Shown here: positions 24,201 through 36,518 of the stretch, piece after piece
Position numbering within the stretch: the stretch's first letter is position 1
How the letters are laid out: each line of letters opens with the position of its first letter
Source: Dermatemys mawii
Taxonomy: Eukaryota > Chordata > Testudines > Dermatemydidae
DNA: 64,000 bases
Direction of reading: 5' to 3'
Assembly: GCA_007922305.1 (NCBI GenBank)
Contig: ML677334.1
Location: 58,287,967 to 58,351,966, forward strand
Translations under genes and position numbers: made by a program
The notes under the pieces: model-generated
The model's input: the letters and a program-made list of their open reading frames with translations, nothing else
The model's database searches: none
Told to the model about the DNA's origin: nothing

Positions 24201-24618
24201 AGCAAAGTAAGTGTTTGCAGGATCAGGGCGATAGCAAGTGACATTAGTTGCTTAATCATATTATAGCTCTTTTCAAAAATCTGTCCTCACAATTCAGCCC
24301 TACCAACTAGTAATGATTTTTAACGTTTACACATGGAAGTGTTCAGGTAAGAACACCTTTCTTGTATTGCGTGGCTATTCCTGTGTACATAGATAGAGAC
24401 TATTACCCACCTCCCTTCAGACTCTGAAGTTATTTTATCAGAGACACAGGCCAAAAGTAACATGGGTCTCTTTCTTCTATATTGCATTGTAATAAGTGGC
24501 CATTGTTAATTTAAGATTGAAAAGACTAATACTTGTCCTCTTTCTGCACATGTCCAGAGTGCAAGGGGTGGGGGGAATGGAGAAATTCACTACATGCAAA
24601 AGTTAGCGATGTAAGCAG
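24201..24618. other. Intronic sequence, nothing recognised
   Basis: Short AT-rich spacer between two LTR-like stretches. No feature seen. Confidence 0.45.
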
Positions 24619-26122
24619 TGTCAGGAATGAGATATATTCTGACATCTGGTGGCGAACTATGGGAATTGCAGTGAGCCTTGCAAAATAAGTCTGGGGCTGA
24701 TCAATTTGCATAGACACACCCACTGCGCCTAGCCTGAGCCCACAGCAGCCCACATGGCCACTTCGGCTGATGAGGGAGCCCCAGTTTCTATGTTATTGGG
24801 GCAGGAATGATAAAGTGATGTTACTGTGATTATGTGAATGAAGGACTATGGACATGTACTTGGCCCTTGTTATGATGGAGGGACTCGCCATCATCTAGGT
24901 AGCACTCACTGGGCAAGGGCCATGCGTTTCAGAACACTGTGAGATCAAGAGAGGTGGTGCACAAGCACCTATACCTTTTGGTAAGGGCTATGTCTGAGGG
25001 CTTCCCAGGCCTATTGCATTCTGCCTCTCTCTACTGTGGAATGTCAGAATTGAATTTTGCTTCCATTAGGCACCTGGTTTCAGGCTGCTGAGCTGAAAAT
25101 TGCTTTGGGCTCACTGGTGCACCTGCACTAAGGCTCCCCTACTGTATGCTGAAATCACTTAAGAGCTAAAGAAATCACTGAGCACTGTCTTAAGTAGGGG
25201 GGCCTGAAAAAAGTGCAGAGTGGCTGGTGGAGCAGAGCAGTCTGCGTGTCAGCTAGCAGGATGGCTAGTGGAGTTATTGGTGCTGCGGAGTGGCTGGTCT
25301 GGCAGAGCTGTCTGTATGAGCCGTTGGTGCTACGGGCAGAGTGACCGGTGCAGCAGAGCTGTCTGTCGACTAGCAGAGGCGTTGGTGCTGTGGGCAGAGT
25401 GACCGGCGGGGCACAGCTGTCTGTGTGTCAACTACCGGAGGCGTTGGTGCTGCGGGCAGAGTGACCGGCGGGGCACAGCTGTCTGTGTGTCAACAGCTGT
25501 CTGTGTGTCGGCTAGCAGAGCAGCTAGCGGATCAACAGGCAGAGCGGTTCGTGGGACAGCCAGTGGAGCGGAGCAGAGCTGATTGTGGGGAGAGCTGCAG
25601 CGGAAGCTCACGGAGAGGCGGCACAGTCGGCCTCAGACCACGTAAGGTGCCCCGTGCCCTACCCTCCATTTCTACCCAGGCTGGGAGGTAAGACTCTGCC
25701 AATTGACTTTCGAGCTCTGCACTGACCCAGAACAGAGACTCTTGGGCTGCTGGACTTTGGGACTATTGAGTGACTTTTTGGGGTTGCGGAACTCAAGAGC
25801 CAAAGGGAAGGCCACGGCCTATTTGCTGGGAGGGGGGCTTCTGGTACATGGTTTGGTTTATTAACCTTTTTTTCATGGTGTTTCCCCAATATAATGCCAC
25901 ATTGTTTCTCCCTGTTATTAAAAGGCTTTGGTACACTCAGACTCAGTGCTTGCGAGAGGGGAAGTATTGTCTCTTACAGACGCCCAGAGGAGTGGTATAT
26001 GGTTGTCCCAGGTCACTGGGTGGGGGCTCGAGCCGGTTTTTGTATTGTGCTATTGGAATGGAACCCCTGGATACTGAACCCGGCCCTTGTTGCTGCCAAC
26101 TCTGATGGGCAGAAGGGTTACA
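24619..26122 (+). mobile_element. Solo LTR of an endogenous retrovirus-like element, about 1.5 kb
   Basis: It begins TGTCAGGAATGAGATATATT (TG end) and ends GGGCAGAAGGGTTACA (CA end). An ATTAAA polyadenylation-like signal at about 25918 is followed by a GCTTTGGTACACTCAGACTC stretch that would be R/U5. No primer-binding site or gag/pol coding follows, so internal recombination between two LTRs is the likely origin. A clear target duplication is not visible (AGCAG left, GCCAT right). The middle contains a tandem array (25319-25500). Frames within it are not genes. Confidence 0.65.
25319..25500. repeat. Tandem repeat of about 60 bp inside the LTR
   Basis: Three units begin with CGTTGGTGCTNYGGGCAGAG (about 25322, 25380, 25442) and continue TGACCGGCGGGGCACAGCTG, then TCTGTGTGTCAAC. 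Spacing is 58-62 bases. A partial unit (ACAGCTGTCTGTGTGTC) is duplicated again at about 25493. Confidence 0.8.
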
Positions 26123-27575
26123 GCCATATTTCTCTCTCACACACACTCCTGCCCTATTAAAAACCGCAGTGCAATGGCTTGCAAGAAGAAACCTGAGCTG
26201 TCATATGAAAAGCTCCAATTTATGAAGAGATCAGGCATTTGTCAGATGATAGATCTAAAATTCTAAATAGGCTAAGGGAAAATACAGCCTTAATCTCCCA
26301 GTTTGTTTACACGATTACCACATTGCTCATGAGATACACTTTGTGTAACGACAGTGAATTAGATTTAGAAAAAGGCAGAAGTATGGGATCTGAACTAGTT
26401 ATTGCAATTTAATTTAATGGGCTAGATACAGATAAGCTGTTTTTGCTCAGGATTTCCTCTCCTATATTGAAAGAGGAGCTGTAAGAACTCAGCTAGAAGA
26501 AATCAGTTGCAAGAAAGATGTTCTAGTTTCACTAAAGCTTCTGTAAATACTTCTGTTATCTGATGTTACTTTGCAATTTCCCAATGTTATAGTCCTCAGT
26601 GAAAACCCCCCCCCCCCCATCCCTGGGGGGCTCCTATAACAGTTTGCTACTAAAACCATTTAACTCTTTTACTCACCCTCCTCCATAAAAGAACTTCAAC
26701 AGAGGAACAAAAAGACACTGAGAATTGCAGAGATATGATTTAATTAGTTCTGTTTGCAGCAGTGTACACTAGACATCCTGCTTCAGGGACATACAGGATG
26801 ACGTGCCCGTATATAGTATTCCTTGCAAACATCGTTGTACCTATCGCTCAATGTCTTGCACAGTTTCATAATAGCTATTGTCTGAGACATATTTGCATCT
26901 GCTGAGATTTTTTTTTTTTTTTTTTTTGGCACGTCAGTGATTCTTTGACTGGTTCTGTAATGCATGAAAGCACATGCAGGCACCTGCTATATCCTCACTA
27001 CAGATGGCATACTGAAAAAAAACCAAAAAAAACAAAAAAAAAAAAAACCACCTTCCCGGCAGTTTCCAGACTGACTCCAGGGCCCAGAACCTCTGTCATT
27101 ATTAAGATGAGCACACACACCTTTGGATGGCAGTGTAAGATGCCAAGAGGAGTATTTCCTCCCTCTACTGCTCTCAGGCCTGCATGCCAACTTACAAGTG
27201 GCTTGGTATGTGACCAAGTGCTCTGAGGTTTTCCAGGCAGTCACTGGATTGTGAGCAACATTGTTGGATTACAGCTGGAAAGACAAACTGCACCACTGCA
27301 GCTGCTCCACCAGCCCTTGCCATCAACACTAGAGTTGCACAACTGCAGAGCAGTGTGAGGACAGATAGCATGGTACTTTGCATTTGTCTAAGCAAAGCTA
27401 TCACAATGGAGGAATATTATGCGTAGAGTCAGATCCCAATATCAGAGTAATCTGTGTAGCACAGGAGTTCCTTCACCAGGACAACAGTCTAGTATCATCA
27501 CAAATTTCTTTGGGCTTCCAGAGTTATAGTGAGAAAATGTAAAATAGGCAGAGCCATTTTTGTTTTTCATTACAC
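26123..27575. other. Intronic sequence with homopolymer runs
   Basis: A 13-base poly-C lies at 26606-26618, a 20-base poly-T at 26908-26927, and an A-rich run at about 27017-27048. No gene or repeat ends recognised. Confidence 0.5.
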
Positions 27576-29006
27576 TAGGGTTGCCAACAGTCTAATTCAG
27601 GTAGGCAAACTATGGCCCATGGGCTGTATGCGGCCCACTGGCCATTTTTATCTTGCCCGTGAGCTCGGGCTGGGGGAGTGGAGCCAGTGGCCCCGTGCTC
27701 CCAGCCCATGGCGGGGAGCCGCAGGGCCCTGTGCTCCCAGGCTCAGCGCGGCGTGCCGCGGGGCTCTGCTCAGTGTGGTGAGCTGCAGGGGCCCGGGCTC
27801 CCAGGCCTGGGCACAGTCCAGGCTGGAGTGCAGGGCTGAGTACAGTAAGCAAAGGGTTGGGGCTTAGGTGGTGCGGTCCCGTGGGGGGGTTGTGGTTAGG
27901 GTGGGAGGAGTCTCAGGAGTTGACAGTCAGGGAACAAAGAGCAGGTGGACTTAGATAGGTGGTTGGGTTCTGGGGGTGGTGGCTAGGGTGGGTGGGTCTC
28001 AGGACAGGGCAGTCAGGGAACAAAGCACAGGGGGGCTTAGATAGGGGGGTGAGACTCCGGAGGGGGGTGGTTAGGGTGCGGGGTCTCGGGGGGGGGCAGC
28101 CAGGGGACAAGGAGCAGGGGGGGTGGGGGAAGGGTCCGGGGTTCTGAGGTGGGCAGTCAGGGGCAGGAAGTCAGTGGGGGTCAGATAGGGGGCAGGGGCA
28201 GGCTGTTTGGGGAGACACAGCCTTCCCTACCCAGCCCTCCACACAATTTTGAACCCCAATCTGGCCCTCGAGACTAAAAGTTTGCCCACCCCTTGGTCTA
28301 ATTGCACAAACCCAAACACCCTTACGCTACTCACTGCCCTGTCTCTTCTCCAAGGACCCACCTGCCTGCTCACTCCAGCCCCACTCCGTCCATCGCTCCC
28401 TTTCCTCCACCCTCACTCACTTTCACTGGACTGAGGCAGGGCGTTGGGGTGCAGGAGGGGATTTCAGCTTAGGGCAGAGGGTTCGGGATGCAGGCTCTGG
28501 GAGGAAGTCTGGGTGTGGGAGGGGGCTCAGGCCTGGGACAGGAGTACACGCTCTAGGAGGGAGTTTGGGTGCAGGAGGGGGTGGTACAGGAGGTTGGGGT
28601 GTGGGAGGGGGTTTGGGATGCAGGCTCCAGCCACGTGCGCTTACTTTGGATGGCTCCAAGAAGCGGCGTCATGGCCGGCAGCAGCCCCTAGGCGGCTCTG
28701 CGTGCTGCCTCCGCAGCTCCATTGGCCAGGAATGGGGAACCGTGGTCATGGGAGCTGTAGGCGGAGTCAGTGCTTGGGGTGGGGGCAGTGTACAGAGACT
28801 CCCTGGCTGTGCCTCCTTCTAGGAGCTGCTGCCGGCCATGACGCTGCTTCCAAGAGCGGTGCAGAGCCAGGGCAGATAAGGAGCCTGCCTTAGCCCCTCT
28901 GGACTTTTAACCGCCTAAAATCTCCCAGATTGGCTATAGTAGCCTCCGGGAGATTGAGTCCAATTCCAGGAGACTCCCAGCAAATCCAGGAGTGTTGGCT
29001 ACCCTA
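27576..29006. mobile_element. TAGGGTTGCCAAC-ended element, interrupted by a hAT
   Basis: Inverted ends TAGGGTTGCCAACAG and GTGTTGGCTACCCTA are flanked by CATTACAC and GATTACAG (6 of 8 matches). The interior after the nested hAT is a G-rich stretch (GGGGTGCAGGAGGGG repeats, 28440-28630) followed by a part with CTCCATTGGCCAGGAATGGG. The open frames here, up to 149 codons, arise from this composition. Relatives lie at 60670-61056 and 23453-23531. Confidence 0.8.
27598..28295 (-). mobile_element. Non-autonomous hAT, nested, with tandem array
   Basis: Ends CAGGTAGGCAAACTATGGCC and GTTTGCCCACCCCTTG are bounded by a perfect 8-bp duplication GTCTAATT (27590-27597, 28296-28303). Removing it restores the host element's continuity. 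It is the reverse orientation of the copy at 12137. The internal array at 27915-28180 has units starting AGTCAGGGAACAAAG at about 27926, 28012 and 28095 (about 85 bases apart). Confidence 0.9.
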
Positions 29007-29679
29007 GATTACAGCAATGCAAATCCATCATCTAAAACAGAGTCAGTTGCACAACTGCGCCAAAAGCAGAATTTGGCCAACAGGAATTTCATGCTCTACA
29101 AAGCTGTTTAATTTCTGAAACATTTTACAACGTCTAACTTCCACATGATACTTTCAGAACCTTGGAATTACTTGTGGGGTGTTATGTTACTTATTTTTAG
29201 GATCTTTAATATAAGTAGCCAGGCTGCAAAAGTATTTCATAACAACTGTAGGTACCTCACCACCATCAAGAGGGAAAGAACTCGACACTTACCCATTTCC
29301 CAAACTAAACTTTACAGCATTTTCTCTTGGCTTAGCTTCTCCAACATTAGCAGATCTGTACCTTTATTATATTGTTACATTTTAGTCTATTTTTTCCTAA
29401 ACCTGAAAGTTCACAAGAATATTCTGGCAGTAAGAGGCTTTTTTAGCATTATACCACACACAAACTGGATGAGCAGCCAACTGCTGAGTGGGAGGCTCAT
29501 TTACAAAGGCCATTTGCTTGCCATATGTCTCTTTTTTCTAGAAGAAACTAATTCCAGTCTTTGCAGTTTTAACCATAAATACAGCTTAGCAAACAACTTT
29601 GTGTTGAAAAGCATATCACAAAACTTAAAGCAAATCACAGTATTTAGAGTCATGAAACAAATTGAGACTGAGACAGGTA
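29007..29679. other. Intronic sequence with a chance ORF
   Basis: A 184-codon plus-strand frame (29145-29699) covers most of this stretch and ends inside the adjoining SINE. No domain, no family match that I recognise, and AT-rich composition. Not called as a gene. Confidence 0.45.
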
Positions 29680-29870
29680 GATTTGGGATAGCTCAGTGAT
29701 TTGCGCACTGGTGTGGTAAACCCAGGGTTATGAGTTCAATCCTTGAGAGCGCCATTTAGGGATATGGGGCAAAAATATGTTGGCAGATTTAATTGGGGAT
29801 TGGTCCTGCTTTGAGCAGGGGGTTGGATTAAATTATCTCCTGAGGTCCCTTCCAACCCTGATATTCTGGG
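29680..29870 (+). mobile_element. tRNA-derived SINE with CR1-like tail
   Basis: A tRNA-like head carries an A box (TAGCTCAGTGATTTGCGC) and B box (GGTTATGAGTTCAATCC), the internal RNA polymerase III promoter. A tail follows (TTTAATTGGGGATTGGTCC, CTGCTTTGAGCAGGGGGTTG, TATTCT) nearly identical to the CR1 3' end at 37130-37215. The shared tail explains mobilisation by the CR1 reverse transcriptase. This combination is typical of turtle SINEs. Confidence 0.88.
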
Positions 29871-30940
29871 TTAAAGATTATGGCCCTGATCCTGAAATTT
29901 AATTAGCATGAACAGAACCTTATGCCTGGATGGGGTCTCACTGAAGTAAGTGGAGTTGCATAGTTACAGGGACCTGCTCACAGATAAAAGCTCTGCTTTT
30001 GCAACCCTAAGTGCATCATTGAGCCTTCTTTTTTATATATATAAAAAAGGGTATTTTATGTATACCTTTTATGTATATTTTATATATAAAAATGGGTATT
30101 CATAGGTATCAGGCCAGCATGTTTATTATTTACACCCTGACACAAAACATTACCTCTCTCTTTTGTCCACCAGTTCTGAAGTCAAACTGTCTCTGTTAAT
30201 TCTATTTTCATAGCTCTCTATAAATATAAAGCTCACATTTCTATAGCAACCTTCCTCATGAAGGACACCAAAGTGCTTTACAAAGAAATCTAATACCGTG
30301 TAATAGGGATCACTTCACCACCAAACACCACAGCTACATCTGGAGAAAGTTAGAGCTGTTTAATACCACAAAGCAACCCTACTTCTCATCCTAAATACTT
30401 CCTGTCATGAATCACTGGGCATTCTATGCCCTGTACCCTCTCTGCAGTCTCTTGTGAGGGCACCCTTGCTAGTGAGGGAGGAATTGAGGGAAGTCCCACA
30501 ACTCTCCCAGTCTTAGATTGGGTCCCCAGGCTTCAGCATCTGTTTCTCACTGTGGCTCCGTTTGCAGGGCCCATTTGGCTTGGGTCACTGCAGAAGTCTC
30601 TCTCTTGGGAGCTTCATACACAGTGACAGCTCAGCCTTTTCAAAATACAGCACTATTTAACAGTGGGCCGAATACTGTGGTCAGATATATGCGTTAAACC
30701 AAAAGAGACTGACCTGCATAAATCTACTAAACTTCACTCCTTCCTCACAAGTTGTATGCAGCCTAGTCATCCCTGCTCCAGTGCTGGGAGAGACAGCAAG
30801 CCTCAGAAGCACTCCATCTCAGAGAGCGAGATTCTCCTCCAGATCTTTAACAACCACTAAGGTGAGGATTGATTTATTTACAGTTGATATGAAACACCTC
30901 TAGCAGCACTGAGTTCAGCTCTGATCCCCATCCAGCACTG
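29871..30940. other. Intronic sequence, AT microsatellite patch
   Basis: 30030-30100 is an AT-rich imperfect palindrome (TTTTTTATATATATAAAAAA and repeats of TTTATGTATA). About 30240-30300 (CCTCATGAAGGACACCAAAG, TGCTTTACAA) may be an old dispersed repeat. No gene seen. Confidence 0.4.
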
Positions 30941-30948
30941 CACTAGAA

Positions 30949-31268
30949 CAGGGGTAGGCAACCTATGGCACGCGTGCCGAAGGTAGCACACGAGCAGATT
31001 TTCAGTGGCACTCACGCTGTCTGTGTCCTGGCCACCAATCTGGGGGTCATTGCATTTTAATTTAATTTTATTTAAATTTAATTTTAAATTCAGCTTCTTA
31101 AACATTTGATTTACTTTATATACAACAATAGTTTTAGTTATAACCCATTGACTTATTGGAAGAGACCTTTTAAAAAAGTTAAAATGTATTACTGGCATGC
31201 GAAACCTTAACTTAGAGTGAATAAATGAAGACTTGGCACACTAATTCTGAAAAGGTTGTCAACCCCTG
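30949..31268 (+). mobile_element. Non-autonomous hAT element (GGGGTAGGCAACC family)
   Basis: Ends CAGGGGTAGGCAACCTATGG and AAAGGTTGTCAACCCCTG are flanked by CACTAGAA and CGCTAGAG (6 of 8). It is the same family as 13890-14199, in the other orientation. The interior is A/T-rich and non-coding. Confidence 0.85.
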
Positions 31269-31276
31269 CGCTAGAG

Positions 31277-32618
31277 CATTGGTTCTGTTCTCACTCATAG
31301 TACGACCCACCAAAGCTCTATCAATATAAATTGCCGCCCATTGTTTTCCTCAGGTCTCTCATTCAAACACTGGCCAGGCCCTGCTTCCAGACGTAGTTTT
31401 AAAGCACTTCACATGTAAGGTGCTTCATTTAGTGGCACTGTGTCTCTGGTATTGCATGTCCTTCTGCAGTATGCTCCTTGACCAAAGCCATGGGCAGCAA
31501 ACTAGCAAGTGGTTTATGCAGGACAAGGGGAAAAAAAAACTATTCAAGAATACAGAGTAGATTCTTCATATAAGCATATCTTATATGCGCGGCAAGGAGG
31601 AGGCAGGAATGCAGGAAGGACATTTAAATGCACTAGAACCATAAAGTTTGGGATTTTAGCTTTGCTCTCCATAAACAGTTTAAAAAACTTAGATTAAAGT
31701 AGATTGTATTTTGAGCCTGTCAGACTTAAAAAGCTTAAGAAGCCACAGCATTTTTACTACTTAAGAGTTCATCCCTGATCTCCAGCAATCAAGTCCACTC
31801 TGTTACAGATATTTGTACTTTCCAGGACATCATTCTTCTTTACCTCACCAAAATGAACGTACATGTTAAGGAAGTACACTGCCAGTTCTGTATTAATTAT
31901 TAATTCATTCTCTACTTTCTCATGAGAGACTGTGAATAGATTTAATTTTGGCAGAGCTGACACTAGTGACCAATTAAGATACAACGCAATGAGCAGTTCC
32001 ATATAGTATGGGTTCTAAAATTGAAGGTTATTGGCATGTCCAAGGAAAGGGATCTCTTTCTTCAAGGCTACATGGGAGGGACATCCCAAAACATTTTTCC
32101 CTTAACTGTTGATGAGTGTCACAGCATAGTGACCTCTGAACCATTGACATGAGGAATATTGAAGGGGACCACTGTCACGAGTCCCCTTCCCAAAATGTAA
32201 CTTACTCAATGGTTTAGTTTTAAACGTCTTCCTTGTCCTCTGAAGTCCATCAGTTAACCAAAATAGAGCCTCTGTTGAAGTCTCAGCTTGTCTGCCAGGT
32301 GGCCCACCTACTAAGCTCGCATGGGAGCCTGCATGTGACAAACCCAGGCATTCTGCATTTTCCCTTCACGCTACCTGCTCTGCCCTTGGGATCAGAAGAG
32401 AGTATTTTACAGTTTACCCGATAACAGGAGCAGTATTCTCGTACATAATAAAAAAGCTGAGTGAAAAAACCCCTGCAGAAAAAGTGTGTATATACAGCTT
32501 GAACCAAAATAATGCTTTAGGCTTTGACAGTGTTTCTTCAGAGCGTAGGTCCTATAGGATAAAGCACAAATCAGAGTTTATGGTGTATCCCGCCCTTCCA
32601 TTGCCACCTGTTCTACTC
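31277..32618. other. Intronic sequence, nothing recognised
   Basis: No repeat ends, splice-flanked coding stretch or RNA feature supported. Confidence 0.45.
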
Positions 32619-32914
32619 TTAGGCTATGTCTACACTACATACCTTTTAGCGATGCAGCTGTGCGGCTACAGCCGTGACACTAAAAAGTGAAGTGTTGCCG
32701 CTGTTTGTCGGCAGGAGAGCGCACTCCCATTGACAAAAAACTTTCACCCCAGCAAGGGGCAGTAGCTCTGTCGGCAGGAGAGTTCTCCTGCTCACAAAAC
32801 GCTATTCACCCTAGCGCTTTCATTGGCAAAACTTTTGTTGTTTGGGGGTATTTTTTTCACACCTCTGAATGACAAAAGTTTTGCTGACCAAGTTCGAGTG
32901 TAGACAAAGCTTTA
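32619..32914. mobile_element. MITE with TTAGGCTATGTCTACACT ends
   Basis: The left end (TTAGGCTATGTCTACACTAC) and right end (CGAGTGTAGACAAAGCTTTA) are inverted relatives. The internal TTTGTCGGCAGGAGAG motif is repeated (32705, 32769), and AACTTTTGTTG / CAAAAGTTTTGC are self-complementary. Non-coding. Confidence 0.75.
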
Positions 32915-35900
32915 GCTTTACATTGTCCTGAAGTTCAGACAGACGTATAGGTAGCCTATTTACTAACATTAGCAGTGCTCACATACATCTCTAACTCTAA
33001 AATAATCCATGTTAGTTGAGAAAAACTATACACTACAAACTATAGCTTAAGGATCTTTTTTAAGTAAGCACAAACCTGCTCACTGTTCATACTTTAAGGA
33101 AGCATCTCCTCTACAAAATTATAGTCCTGGATCACTGGCTAAAACTTAAACTCTACTTGAAACTCCCTACTTAACCAACAAATTGATACTTGGCATAGTA
33201 GTATGTTTTCATTTTGTTACTGGCACTGCTTGGTACATCAATTCAGTCATAGCTGAAGAAACGTGTGATGTCAGTTTCTTTAAAAGAATACACAGATGTG
33301 ACTGCTTTGGTTCCCAAGCATAAAGTCTTCTGGTTTCTACAGGGAGGAAAGAAGTATTCTTACCAGACTTCCCATCAGCACTTCAAGCAGCACACACTGA
33401 CTCTGAGAAGCTTTTGGATGCCTGACAAGACATTTGCAATATAACATCATCCTGTACTACAGACTTCCTGCTCCCTCCAAACCCCATCCCAAAAGCCTTT
33501 CTGAAGACTTCTACACAGTGTGTTGTATTTTAAGCAACAAAAATAATATTAGTTATTTTTGCACTATTTACTTGTCATTTTAGTTTAGTTACAACATTTC
33601 CCTCTCTAATTTTGGGAAGTGAATCTATACAAGTCTAACAATGTGGGCTTTACATACTATTTCCTACATCTTGATAGGAAATGTATACCACTTTTTTCAA
33701 AAGTAGATTTGGACTTAGAGGAGACCAAAATCCAGGAGAGTGAAGAGATGAACCTGAAAGGGAGGCAAAAGGCACAGAGAGAGGGGAGAGGGTGGAAAAT
33801 GAAAGCAGTAATGTGCAAAATAATCCACATATTCACCCCCAAAACAATCATTTAAATATTTGTACTTGCAAGAATTCTGCATCACTTTTCTATACTACAG
33901 TATGGATCAAGAAAAATAAGGATTACACGATCCTGTGTTTGAATTAAAACCAGAACTCTAATCAGTTACTACATTATTCTTTGAAAGAGCTTCATTTGCA
34001 GCAGTGTTTGCTTTCTTTTCTACCCCCATAAACAAACATACTATAGTCAGCTATGAATAGCTCACCTAGACCTTCAATACCAATATGTATCTTCAGTCCA
34101 AAACATGTGTCTAAGGAAAGAAGACATAGCAAGACTTTTTAACTGAGGAACAGGTTGTCTGGCTACTATAAAAGGAGACTGCGGATTCTTGTTTTGCAGA
34201 GAAAGTGATACCTACCATTTTTGCCAGCTTCACCAAACCAGCAACTATTCCCTTTGGGATTAGAGTGAGAAAAGGAGAATACTTCCCACTTCTCTCTAAT
34301 CCTTCCCCCAGCCTCCTGGCTGCTGAGATGGGCTGCTACTCTCCCCTTTCCTCAACCATTATTTTTAAGTCATCGTCCTCAATATACCCTGTTGTTCCTT
34401 CCTAAGCAGCAGCAGAGTGAGACAACCAAATTTTTATCAGTTTTATTGCTGCCCAAAGGAATCTGAAAAAATCCCAATGAAGACTGACAAGACCCTAGTA
34501 AGCTTTCATCCAGCTGCAACTTCTCAAAGCTAGAGCAACAGCAGAGGTACAGAGCTCCCTGAAGAATCAGGAGGAAGATGCTGTATTGGACACAAACTCC
34601 ATGTTTGGCCAGTTATCTTCTCCAATTAGAAAGGCTAAAAATTTAGTTGCGTCTCTTCCCATCTGCCCCAAATTAAAATTTTAGATTTTGGAGCAGCTTA
34701 AGTCTTTCATAAGGACATTAATTGGCTTTCCATAGAGGACTATTTTTAAAATCCAGCTGGGAATCCCAGCTTTCAAACAGAAAAATGAATTCATCTCTGA
34801 CTTTAATATGAGGTATTAAGGCTACAATCATTCTAGATACCTATCTGATCAGTGTATTAAAAAAGATGTGGGTACCGGACACTTGTTCCCAAGAGAAGAT
34901 ACAAGAATGCTGCTGGCTAGAGTCTGCTGAAACACAGGGAGAGAGAGAACCCCAAAGAGCATCAGGAAAAGATAAGTCTCTGGTACAGAAATATTTAAAT
35001 AAGGGCCAACCACTATTAAGGGGGGCTCTTTGATTCTTCAGTTACAGAAACAACTAAAAAACCCACCCCAAACTTGTACCTTTTTTACTTTTACTTTGTT
35101 TCTGGGGGAAACGGATACGTGATTTTCATGGACCTTTCTGCAATTAACCAAATATTTGAGTTAAAAAGCTAAAATAGAGTTATTAAAAATGGATGTTTCT
35201 TTAACAGCTATGTATGACTACATATCTGTGTCTGTACTTTTTATCAGCACTAATTGCAAGAAAGACCTTAGCAACTCTGATGTCTTCAAAATGGCACTAA
35301 AACCAACAGGAATCAACATCACAGGTAACCTTCCATAGAAGAGCATTGGCTACTGGACCATCAGATACGTAGGTGTCTTTTGCAAGTAGCACACGTTTAC
35401 TTATTTTGGGGGGGGTACACGTCATGTATTAAAAATACTGCATTTAGGCACTGTTCTTTCTGAAAGTTACGCCGCCTTTTAAGGCAGATTAGCCCCAAGA
35501 AAGCCATGTGCTATTTGGGTGTCAGGCTACTCTATCTCAGGCAAGGTACAAAGTAAATTAAGAAGCAGAACATCCTGCTTCATTGCAGGGAGTGGTACAG
35601 CTGCAAGTAGGGAAGAATTCATGTGAATAAACTCCCCACCCAACAACTATGCTACTACCTGTTCTAGGTCTCATCCTTTTTTCTTGGAATCTCTTAAGGA
35701 GGAGTCACTACCACCTAGGACTGGGCAGTTTCCACTGGCAGAAAGAAAAGTGTTTGGTATCATACAAAGCCAGATATACACAACCTGCTCTTCTTTCCAA
35801 CTGTACAGATATCTAGACACTAGAGGCCCCTGCTCTTTATGGAATATTTGGGAGATGGGGGGAGGAGGTGCTTCCTCAATTGTGGATTCGGAGTGGGAAG

Positions 35901-36323
35901 CTTAAGCAAAAAGTTGTCCTGGGAAGTCTTTTTTAATGGCTGAATTTTGGCAGGGAAGACCTTCAGACTGTGAGCCAAGGAAGAACTCAGTGTTCCCTCC
36001 TTCCTCTAAAGGCTTCCAGGAGACAATGAGCATACTTAGTCTGTAGTGGAGGTCTAATAGGGTTGGCACAGTGCTGAGGGACAGATAAGGTCACAGTTCT
36101 ATTCCAAGCTCCTTGTGACCTTGGACAAACCACAGCCTTAGTATGGCTATTTAATAATTCTCTTTGTCAAATGTTTTAAGAAAGTAGCTAGACTGGTATG
36201 TAAGTGCCACGGTATGAAGGCACTGTGCCTTCCTTATAATTCCCAATGATCCAGTTGCAATACAGTTTATGGCAGAAGTCTGTCAGAATCACAAATCTGA
36301 GGCCAAGAGAGCCTTTAGAGTCT
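32915..36323. other. Intronic sequence, nothing certain
   Basis: AT-rich. A short plus-strand stretch with splice-like flanks at 35248-35324 is discussed under findings. No repeat ends or genes supported. Confidence 0.4.
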
Positions 36324-36518
36324 TAGGTCTGTCTACACTGCATTTTAAAATCACAACAGCAAGACTCAGGCTTGTGTTATGATGCGAAAAACAGCTATGA
36401 AGACATTTTCACTCGGGCAGGAGCTTGGGATCTGAAACCCACAGGAGCCCAAGCCTAAACAACTACATAGCTGTTTTTAGCACCATAGAGCAAGCCCCAC
36501 AAGCCTGAGTCTGTAGAT

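Noticed and set aside
28444..28893. 149-codon G-rich frame and its overlaps
   Set aside because: Lies wholly in a G-rich non-autonomous transposon interior; frames are open on both strands because of composition.
29145..29699. 184-codon open frame
   Set aside because: AT-rich, no domain, its last codons lie in a SINE, and no splice or promoter context is visible.
29690..29742. A functional tRNA gene
   Set aside because: The A and B boxes belong to a SINE head: no cloverleaf acceptor stem closes and a CR1-type tail follows.
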